From JBGPJM01 sp041485385 (GTDB taxonomy: Bacteria; Planctomycetota; Phycisphaerae; Phycisphaerales; UBA1924), in the NCBI GenBank assembly GCA_041485385.1, contig JBGPJM010000106.1:1-15760 (forward strand): a DNA stretch of 15,760 nt, written 5' to 3'. Position 1 is the first letter of the stretch. Every line of letters begins with the position of its first letter. The position numbers and the translations under genes are program-made. Under the pieces are notes generated by a model, which was not told where the DNA came from, ran no database searches, and was given only the letters and a program-made list of their open reading frames with translations. Shown here in pieces: positions 6,822 to 13,038 of this stretch.

Positions 6822-8054
6822 TCATCCGGCGGACCGGCCCGGGAGCAGCGTGCCAAGAGTGCGCGGCGTGAAGGGGAACGCCTCGAGAACGTCGCGAAGG
6901 TCCTTGATCGACACCGCGTTGATGCGGTCCAGCTCCTCCTCCAGCGTCGTGTAGCGCCCGAGGTACGTCCATTGACGCCCCAGGCGCTGCATGCGCCCCG
7001 CCGGACGTTCGCCACCGACCGTGACGGACGTGGCAAGCTTGGCGCGGATCCGGGCGAGATCGTCCTCCACGAGCGTGGCGCCGAGCTCGCGGAGCTGCCG
7101 CTGGATCGTTTCCTGCATCTCCGCCGCGCGCTCCGGGTCGCCGGAGCAGAACACCATGAAGTCGCCGGTCCCGTCCCGGGGGTCGAAGCCCGCCTCGGCC
7201 TCCTCGGCAAGCCCCGTTTCGATCAGGGCCCAGTGCAGACGGCTGTTGTCCGGCCCCCCCAGCACCTGGGCGAGCAGGCTCGCCGCGTAGCGTCGCTCGT
7301 CGGCGGAATCGGGGCCGGGTGTGATGATGATGGAATAGGCGCGGCTGACCTTCTCATCGCGGACTTCGAACGAACGGTCGCCGAAACTGAGCGTGCCGTG
7401 ATCGCGGACCGCGCCGGTTCGTTCCCAGCGCCCGCAGAGATCCCCGAGCTGCGCAACGACCGTCGGGAAATCCAGTCGCCCCGACAGCGCGACAACGGTG
7501 TTGTCGGCGGAATAGCGGGCGCGGAAGTAGTCCCGCATCTGGCTGGCGGAGAGGGCGGTGATCGTCTCCTTCGTGCCCAGCACGCGGTGCGAGAGCGGAT
7601 GGCTGCCGTAGTGCTCCTCCATGGCCCTCTCGTAGAGGACCCAGAAGGGGTTGTCCTCGTACATGGCGATCTCTTCGAGGATGACGCCCTTCTCGGTATC
7701 AAAGTCCGCCTCCCGGAGGGCAGGGCGGAGCATGTCGGACAGGATCTCGGCGGCGGGTGGGAGCGCCTCGGGCAGGACGGTGGCGTGGAAGCAGGTCATC
7801 TCGCCGCTTGTGTAGGCGTTGTTGCGGGCCCCGATACGGTCGAAGTCGCGATTGACCTGCTCGGCCGTGCGCCTCTGGGTCCCCTTGAACATCATGTGCT
7901 CGAGGAAGTGGCTGACGCCCATGGCGCGGGGGTCCTCGTCGCGGGCGCCGGTCTTGACGAAGAAGCCGATGGCCGCGGAATGTGCCGCGTTGTCGCACTC
8001 ACCGATGACGGTCAGGCCATTGTCGAGCTGCGCATGGTTGAAGGCTACTGGCAT
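6822..8054 (-). CDS. M16 family zinc metallopeptidase
   Basis: The 410-residue protein belongs to the M16 (pitrilysin/processing-peptidase) family. The inverted zinc motif HFLEH is at 49-53 within GVSHFLEHMMFKGT, giving zinc ligands His49 and His53 and the catalytic base Glu52. The third zinc ligand should be a Glu in EKGVILEEIAMYEDNP, about 75 residues on. The C-terminal half has the inactive M16 domain, including GGPDNSRLHWALIE, and GRMQRLGRQWTYLGRY. At about 410 residues it is a single two-domain unit like the YmxG/mitochondrial processing peptidase type, and it probably works as a dimer. No signal peptide is seen at the N-terminus (MPVAFNHAQLDNGLTVIGE), so it is likely cytoplasmic. The substrate is unknown. 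ATG 8054 fits the family start, and no strong ribosome-binding site is visible. Confidence 0.92.
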   Translation of the reverse strand: MPVAFNHAQLDNGLTVIGECDNAAHSAAIGFFVKTGARDEDPRAMGVSHFLEHMMFKGTQRRTAEQVNRDFDRIGARNNAYTSGEMTCFHATVLPEALPPAAEILSDMLRPALREADFDTEKGVILEEIAMYEDNPFWVLYERAMEEHYGSHPLSHRVLGTKETITALSASQMRDYFRARYSADNTVVALSGRLDFPTVVAQLGDLCGRWERTGAVRDHGTLSFGDRSFEVRDEKVSRAYSIIITPGPDSADERRYAASLLAQVLGGPDNSRLHWALIETGLAEEAEAGFDPRDGTGDFMVFCSGDPERAAEMQETIQRQLRELGATLVEDDLARIRAKLATSVTVGGERPAGRMQRLGRQWTYLGRYTTLEEELDRINAVSIKDLRDVLEAFPFTPRTLGTLLPGRSAG

Positions 8055-8173
8055 GGCGGCAGTCTACGCCCGGCGCAGGGGCCGCACGAAATCGCGGCGG
8101 AAGGTTCAGCCAGGCGCAGCCGGACGCGGCTGAGATCGTGCACCACGTGATGGGTCCGGCTGTTCCAGGGCCG

Positions 8174-8189
8174 CCGGGAGACGTCCCGG
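8174..8189. repeat. Short inverted repeat in the M16/LEPR spacer
   Basis: Arms CCGGGA and TCCCGG flank a four-base spacer (GACG) in the 219-bp divergent spacer between the M16 gene and the LEPR-motif gene. It is GC-rich and could be chance. The rest of this spacer shows no promoter I can defend. Confidence 0.3.
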
Positions 8190-8258
8190 ACACGTGGCAC
8201 GCGATTCGCATTCCGCCCCGCACCACTGTTTGTCTCCATTTCCCCATGAATGACGACC

Positions 8259-8263
8259 AGGAG
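8259..8263 (+). promoter_or_regulatory. Shine-Dalgarno site deciding the LEPR-protein start
   Basis: AGGAG ends 10 bases before ATG 8274 and selects it over the in-frame ATG at 8250, which has no such site. A six-codon reading frame (ATG 8246 to TGA 8266) overlaps this site. Confidence 0.55.
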
Positions 8264-8273
8264 TGACGCAGCC

Positions 8274-9755
8274 ATGAGGACGTACCCGTGCCCACACGAT
8301 GAGTTCCACCCGTTGGAAGGCCTTGAGGCTCGCTGCCTGATGAGCGGCGCCGATGTTCTGCCCTTCACGTTGTACTACCCCGAGGGGTACGCGCACGCCG
8401 CGATCAACGAGTTCGTTCCCATCACCAATACGAACGCGTCCGAGGTGCGGTACGAGGTGCTGGCACGGTACGAGGTCGGCGACAGAGACCATGTGCTGGC
8501 GTCGGGGGTCATCCCGGTGAACACCCGAGGCGGAATCACGATCAACTCGTCGGGCAACCCGGCCGGGATGCTCGTGCGCCCCGACACGCCGTACGCGCTG
8601 ATCGTCCGCAGCAGCGCCCCGGTCGCCGCGACGCTCAGCCACTACGACTTCGGCACGGCGATCGGCGAGTCGTTCACCGACCACCTGGACGACGTCTGGA
8701 CCTTCGGCGAGGGGTACAAGGACCACAACTGGACCCGTGATTTTGTCGTCTTCTACAACCCGACCGATGACAACGTCACGGTCACGCTCACGGCGTATAC
8801 CGGCAACGGATCAACGATCCAGTTGACGAAGGATGTTGGCGCGCAGCGCCGAGGTGGATGGAACCTGGACGCAGAAGCCGGCGTCCCGGCCGGAGTCTTC
8901 GGCGTGCGCGTGCACGCCTCGGCCCCGATCGTGGCCGCGCTTTCCCATTACGAGATCGTCACGCAGCGCGGGTTCGGGACGCTCGGGACCGCCGGGGGCG
9001 GTGCGACGGCGGGGGTGGTGACCGCCATCGAGTTCGACGACACGATCGACGATCATGGCGGCGGTGGAGGCGGGGGAGGGGGATCCGACGATGGCACGCC
9101 GACCTACCCGGCCAACTCGTATCTCACCGTCCTGAACACGACCGCCCAGACCGCCACGGTCACGTTCACCTTCCTGGCCCGCGAGGACGGCGTTCCGCTG
9201 AGCAACAACGTGCGCACCATCACCGTCTTGCCGCAGTCCCGCGGCGGGGTGAGCATCCGCGACCTGGGCTTCCCGCTCGATGACCGCTTTGGCGTCGTCT
9301 ACCGCGCCGACGTTCCCGTCACGGTCACCGCAGCGGTGTACGAGGGCCGAGACGCCACCGGCGAGGAGGCCGCCACAATCGCGGCCACAAGCTGGACCTT
9401 CGGAGAAGGGTTCATGAGCCGCTTGCGGGCCGGCACCGACGTCACCGAGGACATCTACCTGTTCAACCCGTCGGGCCAGACCGTCACGGTCACCGTGGAT
9501 TTCCTGTTCTCGAACGGACAGGCCGTTCAAGTAACAAAGCCCCTCGACCGGCTGGAGATCGAGGACGTGAAGGCCCATGCCACCCAAGCTCTGCTGGACA
9601 TGGGGCCGGACGTGTTTTATGGCGTTCGGGTAACGGCCTCATCCCCAATCGTCGCCTCGATGGAGCACTGGGATCATTCTCTGGGCGGCGGCTTCGCCAC
9701 GCTCGGCATCGCAGGAGGGACGATCGTAAACTTGGGAGACATCCTCGTCGGCTGA
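8274..9755 (+). CDS. Exported LEPR-motif protein with fourfold internal repeat
   Basis: The 493-residue protein begins with a hydrophilic N-terminus and the motif LEGLEARCLMS at 14-24, matching the LEPR-type (LE.LE.R.L.S) planctomycete extracellular N-terminal motif. There is no ordinary signal peptide. The rest is beta-strand-rich and repetitive. Four units each carry an N-rich strand (TNTN at 51; YNPTDDNVTVTLTAY at 161; LNTTAQTATVTFTF at 287; FNPSGQTVTVTVDF at 397), an RGG-type turn (85, 193, 323; degenerate near 429) and an RV..SAPIVA.LSHY-type strand (111, 211, 343, 451). The units pair into two halves, each with a WTFGEG motif (142 and 374), separated by a nine-glycine linker at 262-270. 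The fold is probably tandem Ig-like or related beta-sandwiches. I see no catalytic residues. A structural or adhesive surface role is inference. A strong terminator follows 29 bp downstream. Confidence 0.85.
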   Translation: MRTYPCPHDEFHPLEGLEARCLMSGADVLPFTLYYPEGYAHAAINEFVPITNTNASEVRYEVLARYEVGDRDHVLASGVIPVNTRGGITINSSGNPAGMLVRPDTPYALIVRSSAPVAATLSHYDFGTAIGESFTDHLDDVWTFGEGYKDHNWTRDFVVFYNPTDDNVTVTLTAYTGNGSTIQLTKDVGAQRRGGWNLDAEAGVPAGVFGVRVHASAPIVAALSHYEIVTQRGFGTLGTAGGGATAGVVTAIEFDDTIDDHGGGGGGGGGSDDGTPTYPANSYLTVLNTTAQTATVTFTFLAREDGVPLSNNVRTITVLPQSRGGVSIRDLGFPLDDRFGVVYRADVPVTVTAAVYEGRDATGEEAATIAATSWTFGEGFMSRLRAGTDVTEDIYLFNPSGQTVTVTVDFLFSNGQAVQVTKPLDRLEIEDVKAHATQALLDMGPDVFYGVRVTASSPIVASMEHWDHSLGGGFATLGIAGGTIVNLGDILVG

Positions 9756-9783
9756 CACGAGGGACGATCGTTCGTTTCGTGAC

Positions 9784-9824
9784 GAGGGACCAAGGACTCA
9801 ACCCCGGTCGTTGGTCCCTCTTTT
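9784..9824 (+). terminator. Rho-independent terminator of the LEPR-protein gene
   Basis: A perfect 10-bp stem (GAGGGACCAA at 9784-9793, TTGGTCCCTC at 9811-9820) with a 17-base loop is followed by TTTT. It lies 29 bp after the stop codon. The complementary strand lacks a T-run, so it acts in one direction. Confidence 0.9.
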
Positions 9825-9905
9825 GCCATGTCACCTTCGCAGGCCGCCCCAAGCTGGACGAGAGGGGTGCCAGGCCACATTCGGGCGGGAAGATGGTGTG
9901 AATTT

Positions 9906-9921
9906 TGGCCACCAGTGGCCA
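9906..9921. repeat. Perfect inverted repeat TGGCCAC-CA-GTGGCCA
   Basis: Seven-base arms with a two-base spacer lie in the gene-free region, preceded by TTTT on the plus strand. The two-base spacer is too tight for a stable RNA loop, so a dimeric protein site is more likely than a hairpin. Confidence 0.5.
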
Positions 9922-9990
9922 GAAGTCGCCATTTCGTCAGTTGCGCACGCGGTTGTTTCGGGATCTCCACACCTACTCGGGGGAAATCAT

Positions 9991-10016
9991 GTGTAGGCTA
10001 CACCCTGTTAGGGTGT
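9991..10016. repeat. Two overlapping, mutually exclusive inverted repeats
   Basis: GTGTAG-G-CTACAC (9991-10003) overlaps ACACCCT-GTT-AGGGTGT (10000-10016). Both are perfect and share the bases ACAC, so an RNA could form only one at a time. The arrangement recalls alternative hairpins, but no downstream gene on the plus strand is placed to use it. Confidence 0.5.
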
Positions 10017-10136
10017 GTCGAATACGATGGCACGATATTCGCGGAGTGTTCAGCGTTCACCGGGTAGCGGCTCGCTGGCCATGAACTGCCGGTAGTTAGC
10101 AAGGTGGACGGAATTGGACCTCCTCTACGGTTCGCC

Positions 10137-11279
10137 TCAGTGCGTCGGGGCGAAACCGTCATGCAGCGCCCGGCAGGCCACAGCCGGGCGCTGTACTTTG
10201 CAGACCGCCGAGGAAACTGCCACGCCACGGCATCCCACCCGGACGAGCTGGGGGACGTTCTCCGGGGTAACACCGCCGATCGCCAAGTGAGGGCGCTCCC
10301 GGAGCACAGGGGTGGCCAGATACTCTGCCAGGTAGGCGGGGCCCGCAAGAACCGGCTTGTCCTTGGTGGAGGTCGGGAACATCGGACCGACGCCGCAGTA
10401 GTCCGCTCCGTCGGCGATAGCCGCGCGGGCCTGCTGGATGTTCGAGGTGGACACGCCGATGAGCATCGAGAATCCGGCGAGGCGTCGGGCGGCGAGGACG
10501 GGAAGGTCGTCCTGACCGAGGTGGACCCCATCGGCGCCCGAGGCCAGGGCGATGTCCGGGCGGTCGTTGATCACAACCATGACGCGCCGCCCGCCCCTCC
10601 CCGCGTTCCTCGCGGCCCGTGCGATCTCGACAAGCCGGCTCGCCCTTCGCAGGAGCTCGCCATCGGGGAGCGCCTTTTCGCGGAGCTGCACGCAATCGGC
10701 CCCGCCCTCGATGGCCTGCTCGCAGACCACCTGCCAGGAGTGGTGCGTGCAGAGCGCTTCGGTGACAAGAACACAAAGGCGCCACTGCGGGGCCGTGCCG
10801 GTCCCCAGCGCGAGCACGAGGCGCTTCTCGAGGTCGTAGGCCCGATACCGGAGGGATTCGATCTCCGAGGCGCTCCGGCGCGGCACCCCCGCGCCGGTGT
10901 CGATCTTCAGGCACTCCTCGATCGATCGAAGAGCCTCGGTCAGCCGTCTGGCCGCCGCCGCGGCGACGGCGGGAAGGCCGGGCCGGTCCATCTCAGCAGG
11001 AGTAGTGACCGAGGCGCCGACATCGCCGGGAGTATCGCGGGAGGCCAGAAGGAGGCCGGCATCGATGCCCGCGGAAGCGATCACCTCGCGAAGGTCGTGC
11101 CGAAGGGATTTCAGACCCGAGGTCAGCGGCTGATCGTCGAGGGCGAACCGGGCGACATCCTCAAGCATGCGGAGGGCCTCGCGGGCGCGGTTGGCGCTCG
11201 CGTCGATGATGCGGGCGGCGTGCACATCGGATGGTACGAGCAATTCCCCGCGGGCCAAGTCCGGACGGCGTCGCCCCAC
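10137..11279 (-). CDS. ThiD2-ThiE fusion: HMP-phosphate kinase-like domain and thiamine-phosphate synthase
   Basis: The 380-residue fusion acts late in thiamine synthesis. The N-terminal part (about 20-155) matches the ThiD2 domain: RIIDASANRAREALRMLEDVARF, SLRHDLRE, TPGDVGASV, RRLTEALRSIEECLK and RYRAYDLEKRL. ThiD2 is a small family reported to phosphorylate HMP-phosphate to the diphosphate in place of ThiD. The C-terminal part (about 165-375) is ThiE, which joins HMP-PP to HET-P. It shows QLREK (198-202), INDRPDIALASGADGVHLGQ, VSTSN, GVGPMFPTSTK and AIGGV. The GTG start is supported by AGAGGGGAG just upstream; TTG codons follow a few residues later. It is divergent from zwf with a 53-bp spacer. 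I see no TPP riboswitch before it. No other thi gene lies in the window. Confidence 0.92.
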   Translation of the reverse strand: MGRRRPDLARGELLVPSDVHAARIIDASANRAREALRMLEDVARFALDDQPLTSGLKSLRHDLREVIASAGIDAGLLLASRDTPGDVGASVTTPAEMDRPGLPAVAAAAARRLTEALRSIEECLKIDTGAGVPRRSASEIESLRYRAYDLEKRLVLALGTGTAPQWRLCVLVTEALCTHHSWQVVCEQAIEGGADCVQLREKALPDGELLRRASRLVEIARAARNAGRGGRRVMVVINDRPDIALASGADGVHLGQDDLPVLAARRLAGFSMLIGVSTSNIQQARAAIADGADYCGVGPMFPTSTKDKPVLAGPAYLAEYLATPVLRERPHLAIGGVTPENVPQLVRVGCRGVAVSSAVCKVQRPAVACRALHDGFAPTH

Positions 11280-11282
11280 CGG

Positions 11283-11291
11283 CTCCCCTCT
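11283..11291 (-). promoter_or_regulatory. Shine-Dalgarno site supporting the GTG start of the ThiD2-ThiE gene
   Basis: On the minus strand AGAGGGGAG ends three bases before the GTG at 11279. It is the strongest purine-rich site near this start and favours GTG over the downstream TTG codons. Confidence 0.55.
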
Positions 11292-11296
11292 TGCGA

Positions 11297-11325
11297 TTTG
11301 GCCCTTTGCCGTTTGCCATTTACCA
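11297..11325. repeat. Heptad-phased TTTG-type direct repeat in the thiD2E/zwf spacer
   Basis: TTTGGCCC, TTTGCCG, TTTGCCA and TTTACCA follow each other with 7-8 base periods in the 53-bp divergent spacer. The last unit ends eight bases before the zwf ATG. The position suits a shared operator or part of a promoter, but chance or slippage is possible. Confidence 0.45.
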
Positions 11326-11332
11326 TGCCCGC

Positions 11333-12886
11333 ATGGCGAGCAACACCGGGCCGGAACCGTGCGTCATGGTGATCTTCGGGGCCTCGGGCGACCTGACACA
11401 CCGCAAGCTCATCCCTTCGCTCTACGACCTTGACGTCAAGGGGCTGCTCCCCGAGCGAATGACCGTCATCGGCGTGTCGCGGACGCCGATGACCGACCAG
11501 CAGTTCCGGGAGAAGATGCTCCCTTCGGTCCAGAAGTTCTCGACGCACTTTGAGCAGCCCCGCTGGGCGGCGTTCGCTTCGCGGCTGAACTACTTCGCGA
11601 TGGATGGCGCCAAGCTCGACGCCTTCCCGGCCCTCGTCGAGCGAATCAACTCGCTGGCCCGACAGCAGGGGATCATGAAATCCTCCGGCGGGCCGAACAT
11701 CCTCTTCTATCTCTCGGTCTCGCCGGAGCTGTACGAACCGATTGTCGGCAACGTCGGCGCGGCGGGCCTGGTGGCCGAGGGTAAACGCTGGTGCTCCATC
11801 GATCCGCACGAGACACCCTGGCAGCGCATCATCGTCGAGAAGCCCTTCGGGCGCGACGTGGCGTCCGCCGTGTCGCTCAACCGCGCCCTGGGCCGGGTCT
11901 TCGAGGAGGAAGCGATCTTCCGCATCGACCACTACCTCGGCAAGGAGCTGGTCCAGAACATCCTGGTGATGCGGTTCGCCAACTCCATCTTCGAGCCGAT
12001 CTGGAACCGCATGTACGTGGACCACGTGCAGGTGACGGCCGCCGAGACCGTGGGCGTGGGCAGCCGCGCCGCCAACTTCTACGACACCGCCGGCGCCCTC
12101 CGCGACATGGTTCAGTCGCACCTGCTGCAGGTGCTCGCCATGGTGGCCATCGAGCCCCCGTCTTCCTACGAAGGCGCGGCGATCATGCGCGAGAAGATCA
12201 GGCTCTTCACCTGCGCCCGCCCGGTGCCGCCGGCCGATATCCCGCGGTGGGGCGCCCTGGGTCGCTACGGAGCCGACGACGCCGCCGGCGAGCCGGCCTA
12301 CGAGAGCGAGAAGGGCGTGGACCCCTCCCGCCGGACCGAAACCTACGCCGCCATGCGCGTGGAGTTCGACAACTGGCGTTGGTCCGGCGTGCCGTTCTAC
12401 CTCCGGAGCGGCAAGAAGATGGCGGTCAAGCTCACCGAGGTCGTGGTGATGTTCCGCTCCCCCCCCACCAACCTGTTCGCCTCGCTCGACCCCGCCGCCG
12501 CCCAGCGCCCACCGAACCGGCTCATCATCAACATTGCGCCGCGCGAGGGAATCAGCCTGCGCGTGGAGGGCAAGGTGCCGGGGTCCGGACTCAAGATCGA
12601 CTCGGCCAAGCTCGACCTGGATTACCACGAGCGATTCGGGGGCGAGGTTACCGAGGCCTACGGGCCGCTCATCCTGGACGCCATCCGCGGTGATCGAACA
12701 CTCTTCAAGCACCGCGACGAGGTCGAATCCGGCTGGCGGATCTGCCAGCCCTTCCTGGATAGCCCAGACCTCCGCCGCTCCATCGAGAGCTACCCACCCG
12801 GATCCTGGGGCCCGCGCACGGGAAACGAACTGCTTCGACGCGACGGCAGGGCATGGCACGAGCCGCAGGCCGGAGAGGTTCGATAA
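11333..12886 (+). CDS. zwf: Glucose-6-phosphate 1-dehydrogenase
   Basis: The 517-residue enzyme oxidises glucose-6-phosphate to 6-phosphogluconolactone with NADP+ or NAD+, feeding the oxidative pentose phosphate or Entner-Doudoroff route. The coenzyme loop is FGASGDLTHRKL (15-26). VEKPFGRD follows, and the signature RIDHYLGKE at 197-205 carries Asp199, His200 and Lys204. The catalytic base His263 is in MVQSHLLQVLAM. LRSGKKM and the C-terminal YGPLILDAIRGDRTLF are also typical. Length is normal for bacterial Zwf (about 480-520). Family similarity begins at MASNTGPEPCVMVIFGASG, so ATG 11333 is chosen, although no ribosome-binding site precedes it. The frame runs further upstream over the divergent thiamine gene. 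The opca, gnd, pgl or edd genes that often accompany zwf are not here. The next gene starts 152 bp later. Confidence 0.96.
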   Translation: MASNTGPEPCVMVIFGASGDLTHRKLIPSLYDLDVKGLLPERMTVIGVSRTPMTDQQFREKMLPSVQKFSTHFEQPRWAAFASRLNYFAMDGAKLDAFPALVERINSLARQQGIMKSSGGPNILFYLSVSPELYEPIVGNVGAAGLVAEGKRWCSIDPHETPWQRIIVEKPFGRDVASAVSLNRALGRVFEEEAIFRIDHYLGKELVQNILVMRFANSIFEPIWNRMYVDHVQVTAAETVGVGSRAANFYDTAGALRDMVQSHLLQVLAMVAIEPPSSYEGAAIMREKIRLFTCARPVPPADIPRWGALGRYGADDAAGEPAYESEKGVDPSRRTETYAAMRVEFDNWRWSGVPFYLRSGKKMAVKLTEVVVMFRSPPTNLFASLDPAAAQRPPNRLIINIAPREGISLRVEGKVPGSGLKIDSAKLDLDYHERFGGEVTEAYGPLILDAIRGDRTLFKHRDEVESGWRICQPFLDSPDLRRSIESYPPGSWGPRTGNELLRRDGRAWHEPQAGEVR

Positions 12887-13038
12887 GGCGATCCCGGTTG
12901 CTTCTCCGGGCCATCCCGCCGAAAGGGGCTTGTCAGCAACAGCTTTATCGGGCAAACTGTTACGGAGGCGCGGCGGCGCCGAGTGCGTCCGCCGTGCACC
13001 CTGACGCACCCCGCTCCCATCCACCGGAGAAGAACCCC

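Larger units (their letters stand above)
9825..10136. other. Gene-free convergent intergenic region with clustered inverted repeats
   Basis: This stretch of about 310 bp lies between the terminator and the stop of the ThiD2-ThiE gene. Short reading frames on both strands have no recognisable protein features. It looks less GC-rich than the flanking genes. It holds a perfect inverted repeat at 9906-9921 and two overlapping ones at 9991-10016. No tRNA, riboswitch or insertion-sequence end was recognised. Confidence 0.6.

Noticed and set aside
5871..8150. Plus-strand 759-codon frame crossing the HDOD and M16 genes
   Set aside because: It is out of frame with the HDOD gene and antisense to the M16 gene, both well supported. 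Its composition is Arg/Ala/Gly-rich without domains.
9674..9970. Minus-strand frame of 98 codons over the LEPR gene end and the terminator
   Set aside because: It overlaps the well-supported LEPR coding region and terminator, and shows no ribosome-binding site or protein features.
11280..11332. Possible TPP riboswitch before the thiamine fusion gene
   Set aside because: The spacer is only 53 bp and no THI-box core (CUGAGA, ACCUGA, GCGUAGGGA type) is visible on the minus strand.
12930..12956. Possible -35 TTGTCA element before the subtilase gene
   Set aside because: The hexamer at the expected -10 distance (CAAACT) is a poor match, so I do not call a promoter.
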